A stretch of DNA of 33,501 bases from Emticicia agri (GTDB lineage: Bacteria; Bacteroidota; Bacteroidia; Cytophagales; Spirosomataceae): the NCBI GenBank assembly GCA_945860265.1, contig CAMAQF010000045.1:1-33501 (forward strand). The letters are read 5' to 3'. Each line of letters opens with the position of its first letter. The stretch's first letter is position 1. The notes below the pieces were generated by a model, which worked only from the letters and a program-made list of their open reading frames with translations, did no database searches and was not told the origin of the DNA. The translations under genes were made by a program, and so were the position numbers. Below are positions 1 through 7,703 of this stretch, one piece after another.

Positions 1-475
1 ATAAAAACTCTTTTGCTGTTAGTGTTATTTCTTTGCCGTTTCGAGTCACGGTTTTGGCATCTAAATCTATTTCTAGGTCGGCTATTTTAAGTAGGTTTTC
101 GGTCTGAATCGAGCCAATATTTCGACGAGTTAATGCACGAATCCGTGCCATTAATTCACGAAACTCGAAAGGTTTTGCTAAATAATCATCTGCACCAGCA
201 TCAAGACCAATTATTTTATCATCGGTTGTACTTAAAGCTGTCAGTAATATAATTGGAGAAACTACACCTTTGGAACGAAGCTCACGACAAAGCTCTAAAC
301 CGCTGATTCCGGGCAAAATAATATCCGAAATAACGAGCGTATAATTATTGCGAGTGGCGAGTTGAAGGCCAATCAAGCCATCGTAAGCCACATCAACTTC
401 CCACTGTTGTTCTTCAAGCCCTTGTTTGATGAGCTGCAGGGTTTTAGCTTCATCTTCAATTACGAGTATTTTCAT
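1..475 (-). CDS. OmpR/PhoB-type response regulator, 3' end cut by window edge
   Basis: Reading the minus strand from the ATG at 475 gives 158 codons that stay open to the window edge, so the C-terminus is missing. The N-terminus reads MKILVIEDEAKTL, a receiver-domain beta-1 strand with the acidic pair E7/D8. The likely phospho-acceptor is D51 in LVISDIILPG, with T79 (LLTAL) and K101 (LAKPFEF) as the switch residues. After about residue 120 the DNA-binding winged-helix domain begins (DLEIDLDAKTVTRNGKEITLT), which is typical of the OmpR/PhoB class. It is presumably one half of a two-component system; a histidine kinase would be expected downstream, outside the window. It lies 89 bases downstream of the GH106 gene on the same strand. 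The target genes cannot be told from the sequence. Confidence 0.93.
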   Translation of the reverse strand, partial: MKILVIEDEAKTLQLIKQGLEEQQWEVDVAYDGLIGLQLATRNNYTLVISDIILPGISGLELCRELRSKGVVSPIILLTALSTTDDKIIGLDAGADDYLAKPFEFRELMARIRALTRRNIGSIQTENLLKIADLEIDLDAKTVTRNGKEITLTAKEFL

Positions 476-564
476 GGCATTTCCTTTCTATGTTGTGTCA
501 AAATTAGGAAAATTTAAAGATAAACGAATTGAAGTTGTAGATAAATGTTGAAATTGAGCAATGC

Positions 565-3387
565 TTAAAAGTCTTCAACTGCCGTCAAAATTACTTTTTC
601 AAGCAAGCCTGAATCTCTTGGTTGCCAATTTAGGGTCGTAAAATAGCCATCTTTTCCCAAATTTGGTCGTAACCTTGCTGATACGTTGATGTTATAAAAT
701 TTCTGCCAAACTTCGCCTTGTTTTTCAATCGCAATTACTCGGTTTGCCATTGAGTTTGAAACATTTATTACTAAAGTATTCTGTGTTTTTAGTAATGAAA
801 TTGGTACAAAAACTTTGTAAGTTGGGCCAATTAAAGTTCCTAAAAATTGACCATTGACTGTAACGGTTGCACTTTCGGCAACTTTGCCTAAATCGAGCCA
901 ATAGCCTGCTGATGAGGTATTTGGTTTTGCAAAGTCGATAGAATAAGAAGCTGTTCCAGAGAAATTTTTATAGGCATCTCCTTCCAGTTTTGTCCACGAA
1001 CCGAGCGATTTTGTTTCTAACGTTTTTGGTAATTCTGGGCCACCTTCCAAGAAACTGATTTTCCAAGTTCCTGTTATTTCTAATGTTTCAGCCTTTGGCT
1101 TAAAATACGCATAACTCGCACCCGAAACTGGTGTTTTGTATGTTTCAATAATGCATGATTCGCCCGCTTCCAATTGCAGATAAATTTCCTTAGTTTTTGC
1201 CTTGTATTTTGCCATGCCCAGAGTTTCGCTCATAGGGTTATACAAAGCGGCCGATTGTGCATTAGCCGAAAGTTTTACCCAACCATCAAACGCTTTTGTT
1301 GTCTTATTGTTTACGAAATAAAAATTGCCTTTTGCATGCGTTTTTCTGACAAATTGCAATCCCTTATCAATCATAGTTTCTCGGTAAATTTGTGCAAAAA
1401 TCATCAATTCGTCTAAGTTTTCTCCTACTAAAAATGAGCCTTGACCGATTTTAGCTTGACTGAAACCTGCGGTGTTTTTTACAAAATTCAATTCAGCCAA
1501 TAAAGATTTAAACTTACTTCTTCGTTCGTCTAAATTACCCAAACCCGGTACATCAGTAGGGAGTTTTTTATGGAAAATAATATTTGCACCTTGTTTTGCC
1601 AAAGCCACCAATTTCTCTAAAGTTTCGAGAGGAATTTGCTCACTTTCAGCCAATAAGATGGTTTTGTAGCTTATTCCGCCAGTTAGGATTGCTTGGTTTT
1701 TGGTACTTAAATTTCTGATTTGTTTGTCTGAAATAAAATCAAAACCATAGCCTCGGTCGAGGAGTTTTTGACCTAATTCTTTAAAATCTGTGCCGTTAAA
1801 TTCGGGCGTTACACCATCAAAATGTTCCAATAAGCCTTTGGGCGAAGGTTCGGTTAGTCGGTCGGTAATGGGAAAGTAGAACAGCACATCGTTATTGCCT
1901 TTGCTATCTTGCAAGAAAGTTTGGCAACGAGCCACGTAATTATTCAATTTACCAAAATCTTTCCAAAAAGGATTATGAGCTGTGAAATGTACGGCAGCAT
2001 AAAACAACCAACCTGGAAAAGCCGCTTCTTTGGGCGAATAATTTGTGCCGTGATAAAAAATGTGATTTACACCACCGACCATGAAAAGGTCTAAAGCACG
2101 TTTTATATCAGATAAATTTGAAATAAAGTGTTCGTTTTCCCAAGTAGCCGATTCCGAAGAAGTGAGTTTTTTACCCGTAACATTAGCTGCCGACGATGCA
2201 AATTTTATTCTCAATAAATCTGTCCCTTCTATTTCTGGAATGTCAACAACGCTGTATAAATCTAAAGTATTTGCTGGTGAACCGTGGGCTTGATTTCTTA
2301 CGATTTTTCCTCTTGCATGGGCCCAATTTGTCCATTCAGAAGTGTATTTTTCAAGAATCAAATCGCCAATTGTGGTTCTATAATCAAACAAAATTCGTTG
2401 ATTGAGATCTGTATTTTCTTTGCTAAAAAGATTAGGTAAATGATTACGAAGGTCATAACCTCGGCGAGTTTTAAATTCATCTAAAAGAGCTTCTGTCCAA
2501 TCAGCTTGACCACGGGCGTCATCAACTTCGTAGGAATCATTGAAAAAAGCTCGCATGCTTGAAACATCACTTTTAGCAAATGCCTTATCGAATGCTGAAA
2601 GATAATTTTTAATAGCTTTTGCCGAAAAATGGTCAATTACATCGCCCTCGCCACCTGGGCCTGCACGCTCAACCATTTTGCCATGAAATCCTTGAAAAAT
2701 TGCGTAGAGTGTCCAGTTTCCTGCGGGAGCTTGCCAATTTAGTTTGCCTTCTTTGTTTATATTTTCGGTCAGATTTAGCACTTCATTCTTATCTGAATAA
2801 GCCATTAAAGTTTGCAAAGGCAATGCTTGTTCGAAACGTACTTGGTCGATTGCCAATTCTTGCAAATTGTCATTTTTTGAAATGGGATATTTTAAATCTT
2901 TAAGTTCGGTTTTCTTCGGTAAAACATACCTTAAAATTGGTTTTTGCACAAAATTGATGTTTTCATTCAGCGTTTCGCCCTCTTTTAGATTATATGTTTT
3001 ATGAAAAACTGCTTTACAAGCATCTTCGGGCCTAACCCAACGACCACCAAAAGGCCAACCAGAAGCATTTGCCAAGTCGATGCCCATGCCGATGCGAGTG
3101 CCTTCTTTGAGTGTATGCTTAAACATATCGACCCATTTGGGCGAAAGAAAATCTATAAACTGCGATTCGTAGCCTTTTACTCCATAAATTGGTGTGATTT
3201 CCAGACCTCCTAAACCTACTTTTTTATAGGCTTCCATATTGTAGCTTAGGTCTTTTGGATTCACGGCATTGCCTTCCCACCACCATCTAGACCAAGGTTT
3301 TGATTGCTGTGTTATAGGCTTCCATTTTGGTTGGGCAGCAGCAAGTGTACTTGCGAGTAGAATTATTGTTAGTGTTTTATTGAGCAT
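565..3387 (-). CDS. GH106-like alpha-L-rhamnosidase, secreted
   Basis: A 940-residue protein with a Sec signal peptide (MLNKTLTIILLASTLAAAQ). The mature N-terminus carries the GH106 hallmark stretch: KPWSRWWWEGNAV near residues 30-43, then VGLGGLEITPIYGVKGYE and GMGIDLANASGWPFGG. The central part is a TIM-barrel-like catalytic region. The C-terminal 150 residues (SYSIDF, GYWLDLGKVAESATVTVNG, LVINVSNSMANR) form a jelly-roll of the type found in GH2/GH106 enzymes. The family removes terminal alpha-L-rhamnose from plant or bacterial polysaccharides and is abundant in Bacteroidota. Length fits the family (about 900-1100). No SusC/SusD genes are beside it, so no complete polysaccharide utilisation locus is visible here. 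Substrate specificity is inferred from family only. Confidence 0.88.
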   Translation of the reverse strand: MLNKTLTIILLASTLAAAQPKWKPITQQSKPWSRWWWEGNAVNPKDLSYNMEAYKKVGLGGLEITPIYGVKGYESQFIDFLSPKWVDMFKHTLKEGTRIGMGIDLANASGWPFGGRWVRPEDACKAVFHKTYNLKEGETLNENINFVQKPILRYVLPKKTELKDLKYPISKNDNLQELAIDQVRFEQALPLQTLMAYSDKNEVLNLTENINKEGKLNWQAPAGNWTLYAIFQGFHGKMVERAGPGGEGDVIDHFSAKAIKNYLSAFDKAFAKSDVSSMRAFFNDSYEVDDARGQADWTEALLDEFKTRRGYDLRNHLPNLFSKENTDLNQRILFDYRTTIGDLILEKYTSEWTNWAHARGKIVRNQAHGSPANTLDLYSVVDIPEIEGTDLLRIKFASSAANVTGKKLTSSESATWENEHFISNLSDIKRALDLFMVGGVNHIFYHGTNYSPKEAAFPGWLFYAAVHFTAHNPFWKDFGKLNNYVARCQTFLQDSKGNNDVLFYFPITDRLTEPSPKGLLEHFDGVTPEFNGTDFKELGQKLLDRGYGFDFISDKQIRNLSTKNQAILTGGISYKTILLAESEQIPLETLEKLVALAKQGANIIFHKKLPTDVPGLGNLDERRSKFKSLLAELNFVKNTAGFSQAKIGQGSFLVGENLDELMIFAQIYRETMIDKGLQFVRKTHAKGNFYFVNNKTTKAFDGWVKLSANAQSAALYNPMSETLGMAKYKAKTKEIYLQLEAGESCIIETYKTPVSGASYAYFKPKAETLEITGTWKISFLEGGPELPKTLETKSLGSWTKLEGDAYKNFSGTASYSIDFAKPNTSSAGYWLDLGKVAESATVTVNGQFLGTLIGPTYKVFVPISLLKTQNTLVINVSNSMANRVIAIEKQGEVWQKFYNINVSARLRPNLGKDGYFTTLNWQPRDSGLLEKVILTAVEDF

Positions 3388-3853
3388 ATTTTATTGTTTT
3401 TCTTTACCACGAAGGCATGGAGAACAGGTAGTTGCAAGTAGGTTTTTGTATGGTAATCTGTGTTCACCGCGGTAAATTTAAAAAATTATTTCATTTTATT
3501 AAACCTAAGCCCCAGATATTAGATAAGAGCCTACACCGAAATCAGTAAAGTTGGGTACTTTGTCGTAACTGAGTGGTAGGTCATTTTTCGGCTATTTGTC
3601 TCTGCCTTAATTATATATCAAAATAAACAAATCTACTATTCGATACTCTCCTGTGCTTACACGGATTAGGTATGAGTATGGTCGATAGATACTTGATTCT
3701 TGTCGAAAGTTTCGTTTGTTTATAATTTTTTAAAATAAAATCGCTCAAAATATTTACAAAAGTCTTTTTTTGCACTAATTTCATCTCGTCAAAAATATTC
3801 ACCCTGTAATATTCCTATTTGTGGTATTACCTAAAATCTATCATCAATTCATC
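3388..3853. other. Divergent intergenic region with a repeat relic
   Basis: About 465 bases separate the GH106 gene (minus) and the oxidoreductase (plus). No supported gene lies here. A small minus-strand ORF at 3611-3802 has no recognisable features. Near the GH106 end there are two arms resembling the flanks of the GxxExxY element: 3403-3427 (TTTACCACGAAGG...GAACAG) and 3458-3476, whose reverse complement starts TTTACCGCGG and ends GAACACAG. Promoters for both flanking genes should be here, but no exact TAnnTTTG box with a well-placed TTTG was found. Confidence 0.5.
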
Positions 3854-5230
3854 ATGCAATCATCTCGTAGAAAATTTATTAAAGGCGTTGGAGCCGCATC
3901 GGTTTTGTTGGCAACCGATACTTTTGCCAAACCTTTCAATATCATTAAGGATTTAAAAAAAATCAGTCCTAACGATAAGCTTCGTTTTGCAACAATTGGC
4001 TTTGGAATTCAAGGACATGGCGATACTCGTGCGGCTCTTCGAAATCCCGATGTTGAGTTTGTAGCAGCAGCAGATTTATACGATGGTCGCTTACTTCATG
4101 CCAAAGAAGCTTTCAATAAAGACCTTTTCACAACTCGTGATTATCGTGATATCTTGGACCGCAAAGATATTGATGCCGTAATTGTGGCAACTCCCGATCA
4201 CTGGCACGACCATATCAGCATTGCAGCCATGAAGGCAGGCAAAAACGTTTATTGTCAAAAACCAATGGTGCAGCACCTAGACGAAGGTCATGCTTTGATT
4301 GATACTTGGAGAAAAACTGGCAAAACTGTGCAAGTTGGAAGCCAGCCAAGTAGTGGTGCGGCTTATGCCGAAGCTCGCAGATTGATGAGCACGGGAGCTA
4401 TAGGAGATTTGAATTTTATAGAAGCTACTTATGACCGATATAATGCTTTGGGTGCGTGGACTTACTCAATACCGCCCGATGCGTCAGCCAAAACGATTGA
4501 TTGGGATACCTTCTTGGGTGATGCCCCGAAACGCCCATTTGATGCAACTCGTTTTTTCCGTTGGAGAAATTACCGTGATTATGGAACAGGTGTAGCAGGC
4601 GATTTATTTGTACATTTGATTACTGGTATGCACTACGCAACGGGAGCAATCGGGCCAGAAAGAATCTTTGCTTCGGGCGAATTGAGCTACTGGAAAGATG
4701 GCCGTGACGTGCCTGATGTAATGGTAACCGTACTTGACTATCCTGATACCGAAAAACACACGAAGTTTCAAGCGGTGTTGCGAGTAAACTTTGCCAATGC
4801 GGGAGCAATTAAAAATGTAACTCGTATCGTAGGAACCGAAGGCGAAATTCTATGGAATGCACAAGGCTTGACGCTCACGAAGCGTAAATTGCCAAAAGCT
4901 CCAGGTTATGGTGCAGGCGAAAGCTACGCTACCTTTTCGAACGATATGCAAGTTGAATACAAGAAAGAATACGATGCTAAATATGCAGAGTCTGACCGCG
5001 TAGCTCCGCAAGTAGAAGAAATAAAATATGAGACTCCAAAAGAAGACGACCCTCATGCACAACACTTCAAAAACTTCTTTGATAATGTACGTAAAGGAAG
5101 TCAAGAAACTGCCCAAGACCCTGTTTTCGGTTTCCGTGCAGCTGCTCCAGCTTTGGCTTGTAATTTGAGTTATTTCGACAAAAAGATCATTAACTGGGAT
5201 CCAGTTGCGATGAAGGTTAAGAAAAAATAA
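3854..5230 (+). CDS. Tat-exported Gfo/Idh/MocA family oxidoreductase
   Basis: A GTG at 3821 would add eleven residues. The ATG at 3854 is preferred because it puts a twin-arginine signal at the very N-terminus (MQSSRRKFIKGVGAASVLLA), giving 458 residues. The Rossmann domain follows (LRFATIGFGIQGHG), with VIVATPDHWH and NVYCQKPMVQHLDEGHAL. The usual EKP motif of the family is QKP here, with the catalytic-type lysine kept. The C-terminal half is the alpha/beta domain typical of these enzymes, ending in GFRAAAPALACNLSYFDKK. Such periplasmic Tat-dependent members are common in Bacteroidota and act on sugars or sugar derivatives using NAD(P); the substrate is unknown. It lies divergent to the GH106 enzyme, which fits a carbohydrate role but does not prove it. 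Confidence 0.9.
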   Translation: MQSSRRKFIKGVGAASVLLATDTFAKPFNIIKDLKKISPNDKLRFATIGFGIQGHGDTRAALRNPDVEFVAAADLYDGRLLHAKEAFNKDLFTTRDYRDILDRKDIDAVIVATPDHWHDHISIAAMKAGKNVYCQKPMVQHLDEGHALIDTWRKTGKTVQVGSQPSSGAAYAEARRLMSTGAIGDLNFIEATYDRYNALGAWTYSIPPDASAKTIDWDTFLGDAPKRPFDATRFFRWRNYRDYGTGVAGDLFVHLITGMHYATGAIGPERIFASGELSYWKDGRDVPDVMVTVLDYPDTEKHTKFQAVLRVNFANAGAIKNVTRIVGTEGEILWNAQGLTLTKRKLPKAPGYGAGESYATFSNDMQVEYKKEYDAKYAESDRVAPQVEEIKYETPKEDDPHAQHFKNFFDNVRKGSQETAQDPVFGFRAAAPALACNLSYFDKKIINWDPVAMKVKKK

Positions 5231-5255
5231 TTTTATAGATATTGGGGAATTGCTT

Positions 5256-5301
5256 ACTGGGGAACTGCGGGGCCGCCCTTGCGGCTCCGCAGTTCCCCAG
5301 T
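5256..5301. repeat. 21-bp-stem GC-rich hairpin (terminator or REP-like)
   Basis: Arms 5256-5276 and 5281-5301 are complementary over 21 positions, with a single G-T wobble and a four-base CCTT loop. The left arm starts ACTGGGGAACTGCGG. A degenerate direct copy of part of the left arm (TTGGGGAATTGC) lies just upstream at about 5242-5253, and TTACTGG/CCAGTAA extends the symmetry. It stands 26 bases after the oxidoreductase stop and 42 bases before the S1 nuclease ATG. It is followed by TTTT and may end transcription. Its perfection and GC content against AT-rich surroundings also fit a REP-like dispersed repeat. Confidence 0.8.
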
Positions 5302-5342
5302 TTTCCAGTAACTGAAAACCAATTTTCCAAACGATTACCATA

Positions 5343-6128
5343 ATGCTTAAAAAAATATCTATACTACTTCTTTTGCTCGCAATTTCTCTACAAGGTTTTT
5401 CTTGGGGTTCAACGGGGCATCGAGTTGTCGGGCAAATTGCCAATTCTTATCTTTCAGGTAAGGCAAAACGAAATATTTATAAAATTTTGGGTTCAGAATC
5501 AGTCGCTATTTCGAGTAATTGGGCTGATTTTATCAAGTCCGATACGTCATTCAAATATTTAGATTCGTGGCACTATATTAACGTCAAAACAGGTCTGAAT
5601 AACGCAGAATTTACCAATTTATTGCAGGAAGATACCAAAACTGATGCTTACACAAAACTCAATTTTTTGATTGGTGAATTGAAAAACCCAAAAACTAGTC
5701 TCGAACAAAAACGTTTTTATCTGCGTCTACTTGTTCATATAACGGGGGATATTCACCAACCAATGCACGTAGGTCGTTTTGAAGATTTGGGCGGAAATAG
5801 AATAAAGGCTTTTTGGTTTGCTGATGCCACAAACCTTCATGCACTTTGGGATAGTAAATTGATTGAATTTCAAAACCTTAGCTATACCGAATATTCGGCA
5901 AATATCAATCATCTAAGTAAGCAAGAACGCCGTGAGTGGCAAAAACAACCCATGACTGAATGGTTTTTTGAGTCGTATCAGTTGGCTGACAAATTATATG
6001 CAGGAATAAAAACCCAAGAGCCACGATTAAGCTACCGCTATGATTTTGAAAACGTAGAAATACTTAATCAACAGCTTTTGAAAGGCGGCGTAAGATTGGC
6101 TGGTTTGCTGAATGAGATTTTTAAGTGA
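5343..6128 (+). CDS. Secreted S1/P1-type zinc nuclease
   Basis: A 261-residue protein. The signal peptide ends at residue 20, so W21 becomes the mature N-terminus, as in P1 nuclease where the terminal Trp binds zinc. The full zinc set is visible at conserved spacing: W21, H26 (WGSTGHRVV), D62 (NWADFIKS), H77 (SWHYIN), H132/D136/H142 (LLVHITGDIHQPMHVG) and H166/D170 (NLHALWDS). The family cleaves single-stranded DNA and RNA and removes 3'-phosphates. In a Bacteroidota cell it would act in the periplasm or outside, probably for nucleotide or phosphate scavenging. Length is normal. No active-site residue is missing. It appears monocistronic, being bounded by the hairpin upstream and a convergent gene downstream. 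Confidence 0.95.
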   Translation: MLKKISILLLLLAISLQGFSWGSTGHRVVGQIANSYLSGKAKRNIYKILGSESVAISSNWADFIKSDTSFKYLDSWHYINVKTGLNNAEFTNLLQEDTKTDAYTKLNFLIGELKNPKTSLEQKRFYLRLLVHITGDIHQPMHVGRFEDLGGNRIKAFWFADATNLHALWDSKLIEFQNLSYTEYSANINHLSKQERREWQKQPMTEWFFESYQLADKLYAGIKTQEPRLSYRYDFENVEILNQQLLKGGVRLAGLLNEIFK

Positions 6129-6130
6129 AA

Positions 6131-6182
6131 ATAAAAAAAGATTAGGCTTTTACTTAGGCAAATAATTGTATAAGTAAAAGTC
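6131..6182 (-). terminator. Rho-independent terminator of the 106-aa gene
   Basis: The arms 6145-6156 and 6171-6182 pair over 12 positions with one G-T wobble (core CTTTTACTTA/TAAGTAAAAG). On the minus strand the stem is followed by a T tract (A7 at 6133-6139 on the plus strand). The stem overlaps the stop codon at 6181-6183. It serves the minus-strand gene; on the plus strand no T run follows. Confidence 0.65.
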
Positions 6183-6501
6183 AAATCACCATCTTATCGC
6201 CATCAACGCCCGCTATTCGCATGGCTTCGTATTCCATTTCTACAATAAATTCGGTTTGGTCGTGGTCGAAAAATTCATTATCCCACGCATTGAAATAAAG
6301 TTGAGTTTGGGTCTGAAAATTACTCACATCAATTTTTAACTGACTAATCAGAAAATTGGCAAATTTTAGTACTTCCAATCTCATCAACTGAACTATTTCT
6401 GGAATAGGCATCTCCAGTTCTCGGTCTTCCCAATCATCCAAAATAAACCTTTCTTTGATTTTATAGGCTTCCAATAGCTCAATACGTTCTTGATTCGACA
6501 T
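6181..6501 (-). CDS. Hypothetical small acidic protein, 106 aa
   Basis: Not recognised. The protein is acidic, soluble and mostly helical in appearance, with no signal peptide or membrane segment. The N-terminus (MSNQERIELLEAYKIKERFILDDWEDRELEMP) is followed by PEIVQLMRLEVLKFANFLISQLK and ends in FNAWDNEFFDHDQTEFIVEMEYEAMRIAGVDGDKMVI. The consistent amino-acid composition and its own terminator support a real gene. It is convergent with the S1 nuclease and lies 83 bases downstream of the end of the ABC-transporter operon. Small acidic proteins of this look are sometimes immunity proteins or antitoxin-like, but nothing here demonstrates that. Confidence 0.75.
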   Translation of the reverse strand: MSNQERIELLEAYKIKERFILDDWEDRELEMPIPEIVQLMRLEVLKFANFLISQLKIDVSNFQTQTQLYFNAWDNEFFDHDQTEFIVEMEYEAMRIAGVDGDKMVI

Positions 6502-6584
6502 TTTTTTAAATTAAATCCATGAATTCTTTCGCTCAAAGGTAAGCAACAGATTTAGATTTAAGAAATACTTTCAGTTATGACAGA

Positions 6585-7283
6585 TTATAACTTTTTTATC
6601 GCCTTCAAAGCCGTTCCATTCATTTCTATAATTGAATTATCTGAAGTATTAAGCACAAAATTGTTGGGATATACTTGACGCATTTTCAAAACGGCACTCG
6701 ATGCCACATTTGCTTCTAAGTTTTCTATTTTATAAAGTATATCGGTTCGGAATTCGCAATCAGAATTTTTATCCAAATTGATGCTAAGGTATTGACTATT
6801 AAGCTTTCTGATGTCAATAGATGTGATTTTATGGGCTTCAATTTTTAGCTTATCTTGGTTCAAACTATCAATTTTAATATTAGCTAATTCTCCCTTGATA
6901 GAACTCAAATCTGGACAAAGAATTGTTACGATATTTTCATAATTTGGGTATTCTTCCATTCGTATTTTAGCAGGATTCAACAAAAATCTTACAATCAGAG
7001 TATCACCTTCAAAACTAACCTTGACATCATCTGACCATTTTTTTGAGACATTTACCGCAAAACTTTTATTTTCGATGATATTTACTTTGCCAGTCGCATC
7101 TTTTTGACCAATGACTTTTATATGTTTAAACTGCTTATTTGAGATTTTTTCAAAATCCCAATAAGGGTCTTTTAGATTAATTTTTGCAAATTCTGATTTT
7201 ACCGAAAATGCACTAATCATCATCATTATTATCAATATTCCTGAAAGACCTAACAGTAATTTAGTGCTGAGTTTTATGTTCAT
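6585..7283 (-). CDS. Membrane-anchored beta-rich protein (GIN/DUF2807-like)
   Basis: A 232-residue protein with one N-terminal membrane segment (LLLGLSGILIIMMMISAFSV, about residues 9-28) and an external beta-rich domain. Segments such as FKHIKVIG, GDTLIVRFLL, NIVTILCPDLSSIKGELANIKI, LEANVASSAVL and FVLNTSDNSIIEMNG resemble the repeated short strands of DUF2807/GIN 'head' domains. The family call is by pattern only. It is the last gene of an operon with the ABC transporter and the GntR regulator (gap of 13 bases to gntR). A paralogue of nearly the same length, broken by a frameshift, is found at 16374-17080. The two share the layout anchor, FKxI, GxxLII and APD/CPD...GE. Confidence 0.72.
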   Translation of the reverse strand: MNIKLSTKLLLGLSGILIIMMMISAFSVKSEFAKINLKDPYWDFEKISNKQFKHIKVIGQKDATGKVNIIENKSFAVNVSKKWSDDVKVSFEGDTLIVRFLLNPAKIRMEEYPNYENIVTILCPDLSSIKGELANIKIDSLNQDKLKIEAHKITSIDIRKLNSQYLSINLDKNSDCEFRTDILYKIENLEANVASSAVLKMRQVYPNNFVLNTSDNSIIEMNGTALKAIKKL

Positions 7284-7296
7284 AATTTGTTGATTA

Positions 7297-7677
7297 TTAG
7301 ATTTTTGTATTAAAATTTTCTTGAATATACTGCTGATATTGAGCTTTTAAATCTTCAAAATTAATCTTTAGTAAATGCAAATTCCGAAAGACATTAGGCA
7401 ACTCGGTTTCGATAAATTGCTCTCTCCGAAACAATAAAATCTTATCTTCTGCATCATTAGACACAAAATAACCAATCCCTCTTTTGATTTGTATAATTTC
7501 TTTTTGTTGCAAAAAATCATAAGTTCGCTGAACCGTATTCGGATTTACCTCCAAAGCCACCGCCAAATCTCTGATTGATGGAATTTTCTCGCCCATCGGA
7601 TATTGTTTAAGCAAAATTTGCTCAAAAATATATTCCCCAATCTGCAAATATATTGCTTGTTTACCTCTAAAATCCAT
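7297..7677 (-). CDS. GntR-family regulator, YtrA subfamily
   Basis: A 126-residue protein with a winged helix-turn-helix at residues 8-75: AIYLQIGEYIFEQILLKQYPMGEKIPSIRDLAVALEVNPNTVQRTYDFLQQKEII, then KRGIGYFV, the usual end of a GntR HTH. The short C-terminal tail (about 50 residues) has no effector-binding domain, which defines the YtrA subfamily. These are typically repressors of ABC-transporter operons that respond to cell-envelope stress. It lies 26 bases after the ABC gene and 13 bases before the beta-rich protein, so it is probably co-transcribed with them and represses its own operon. Confidence 0.92.
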   Translation of the reverse strand: MDFRGKQAIYLQIGEYIFEQILLKQYPMGEKIPSIRDLAVALEVNPNTVQRTYDFLQQKEIIQIKRGIGYFVSNDAEDKILLFRREQFIETELPNVFRNLHLLKINFEDLKAQYQQYIQENFNTKI

Positions 7678-7703
7678 GTCCTAAATAATTGAAAACCAGT
7701 TTA

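Noticed and set aside
3611-3802. 63-residue minus-strand open frame in the GH106-oxidoreductase spacer
   Set aside because: No recognisable features, and it lies where the plus-strand oxidoreductase promoter is expected.
4850-5443. 197-residue minus-strand open frame
   Set aside because: It lies opposite the oxidoreductase and S1 nuclease genes and across the hairpin; its composition is unlike a real protein.
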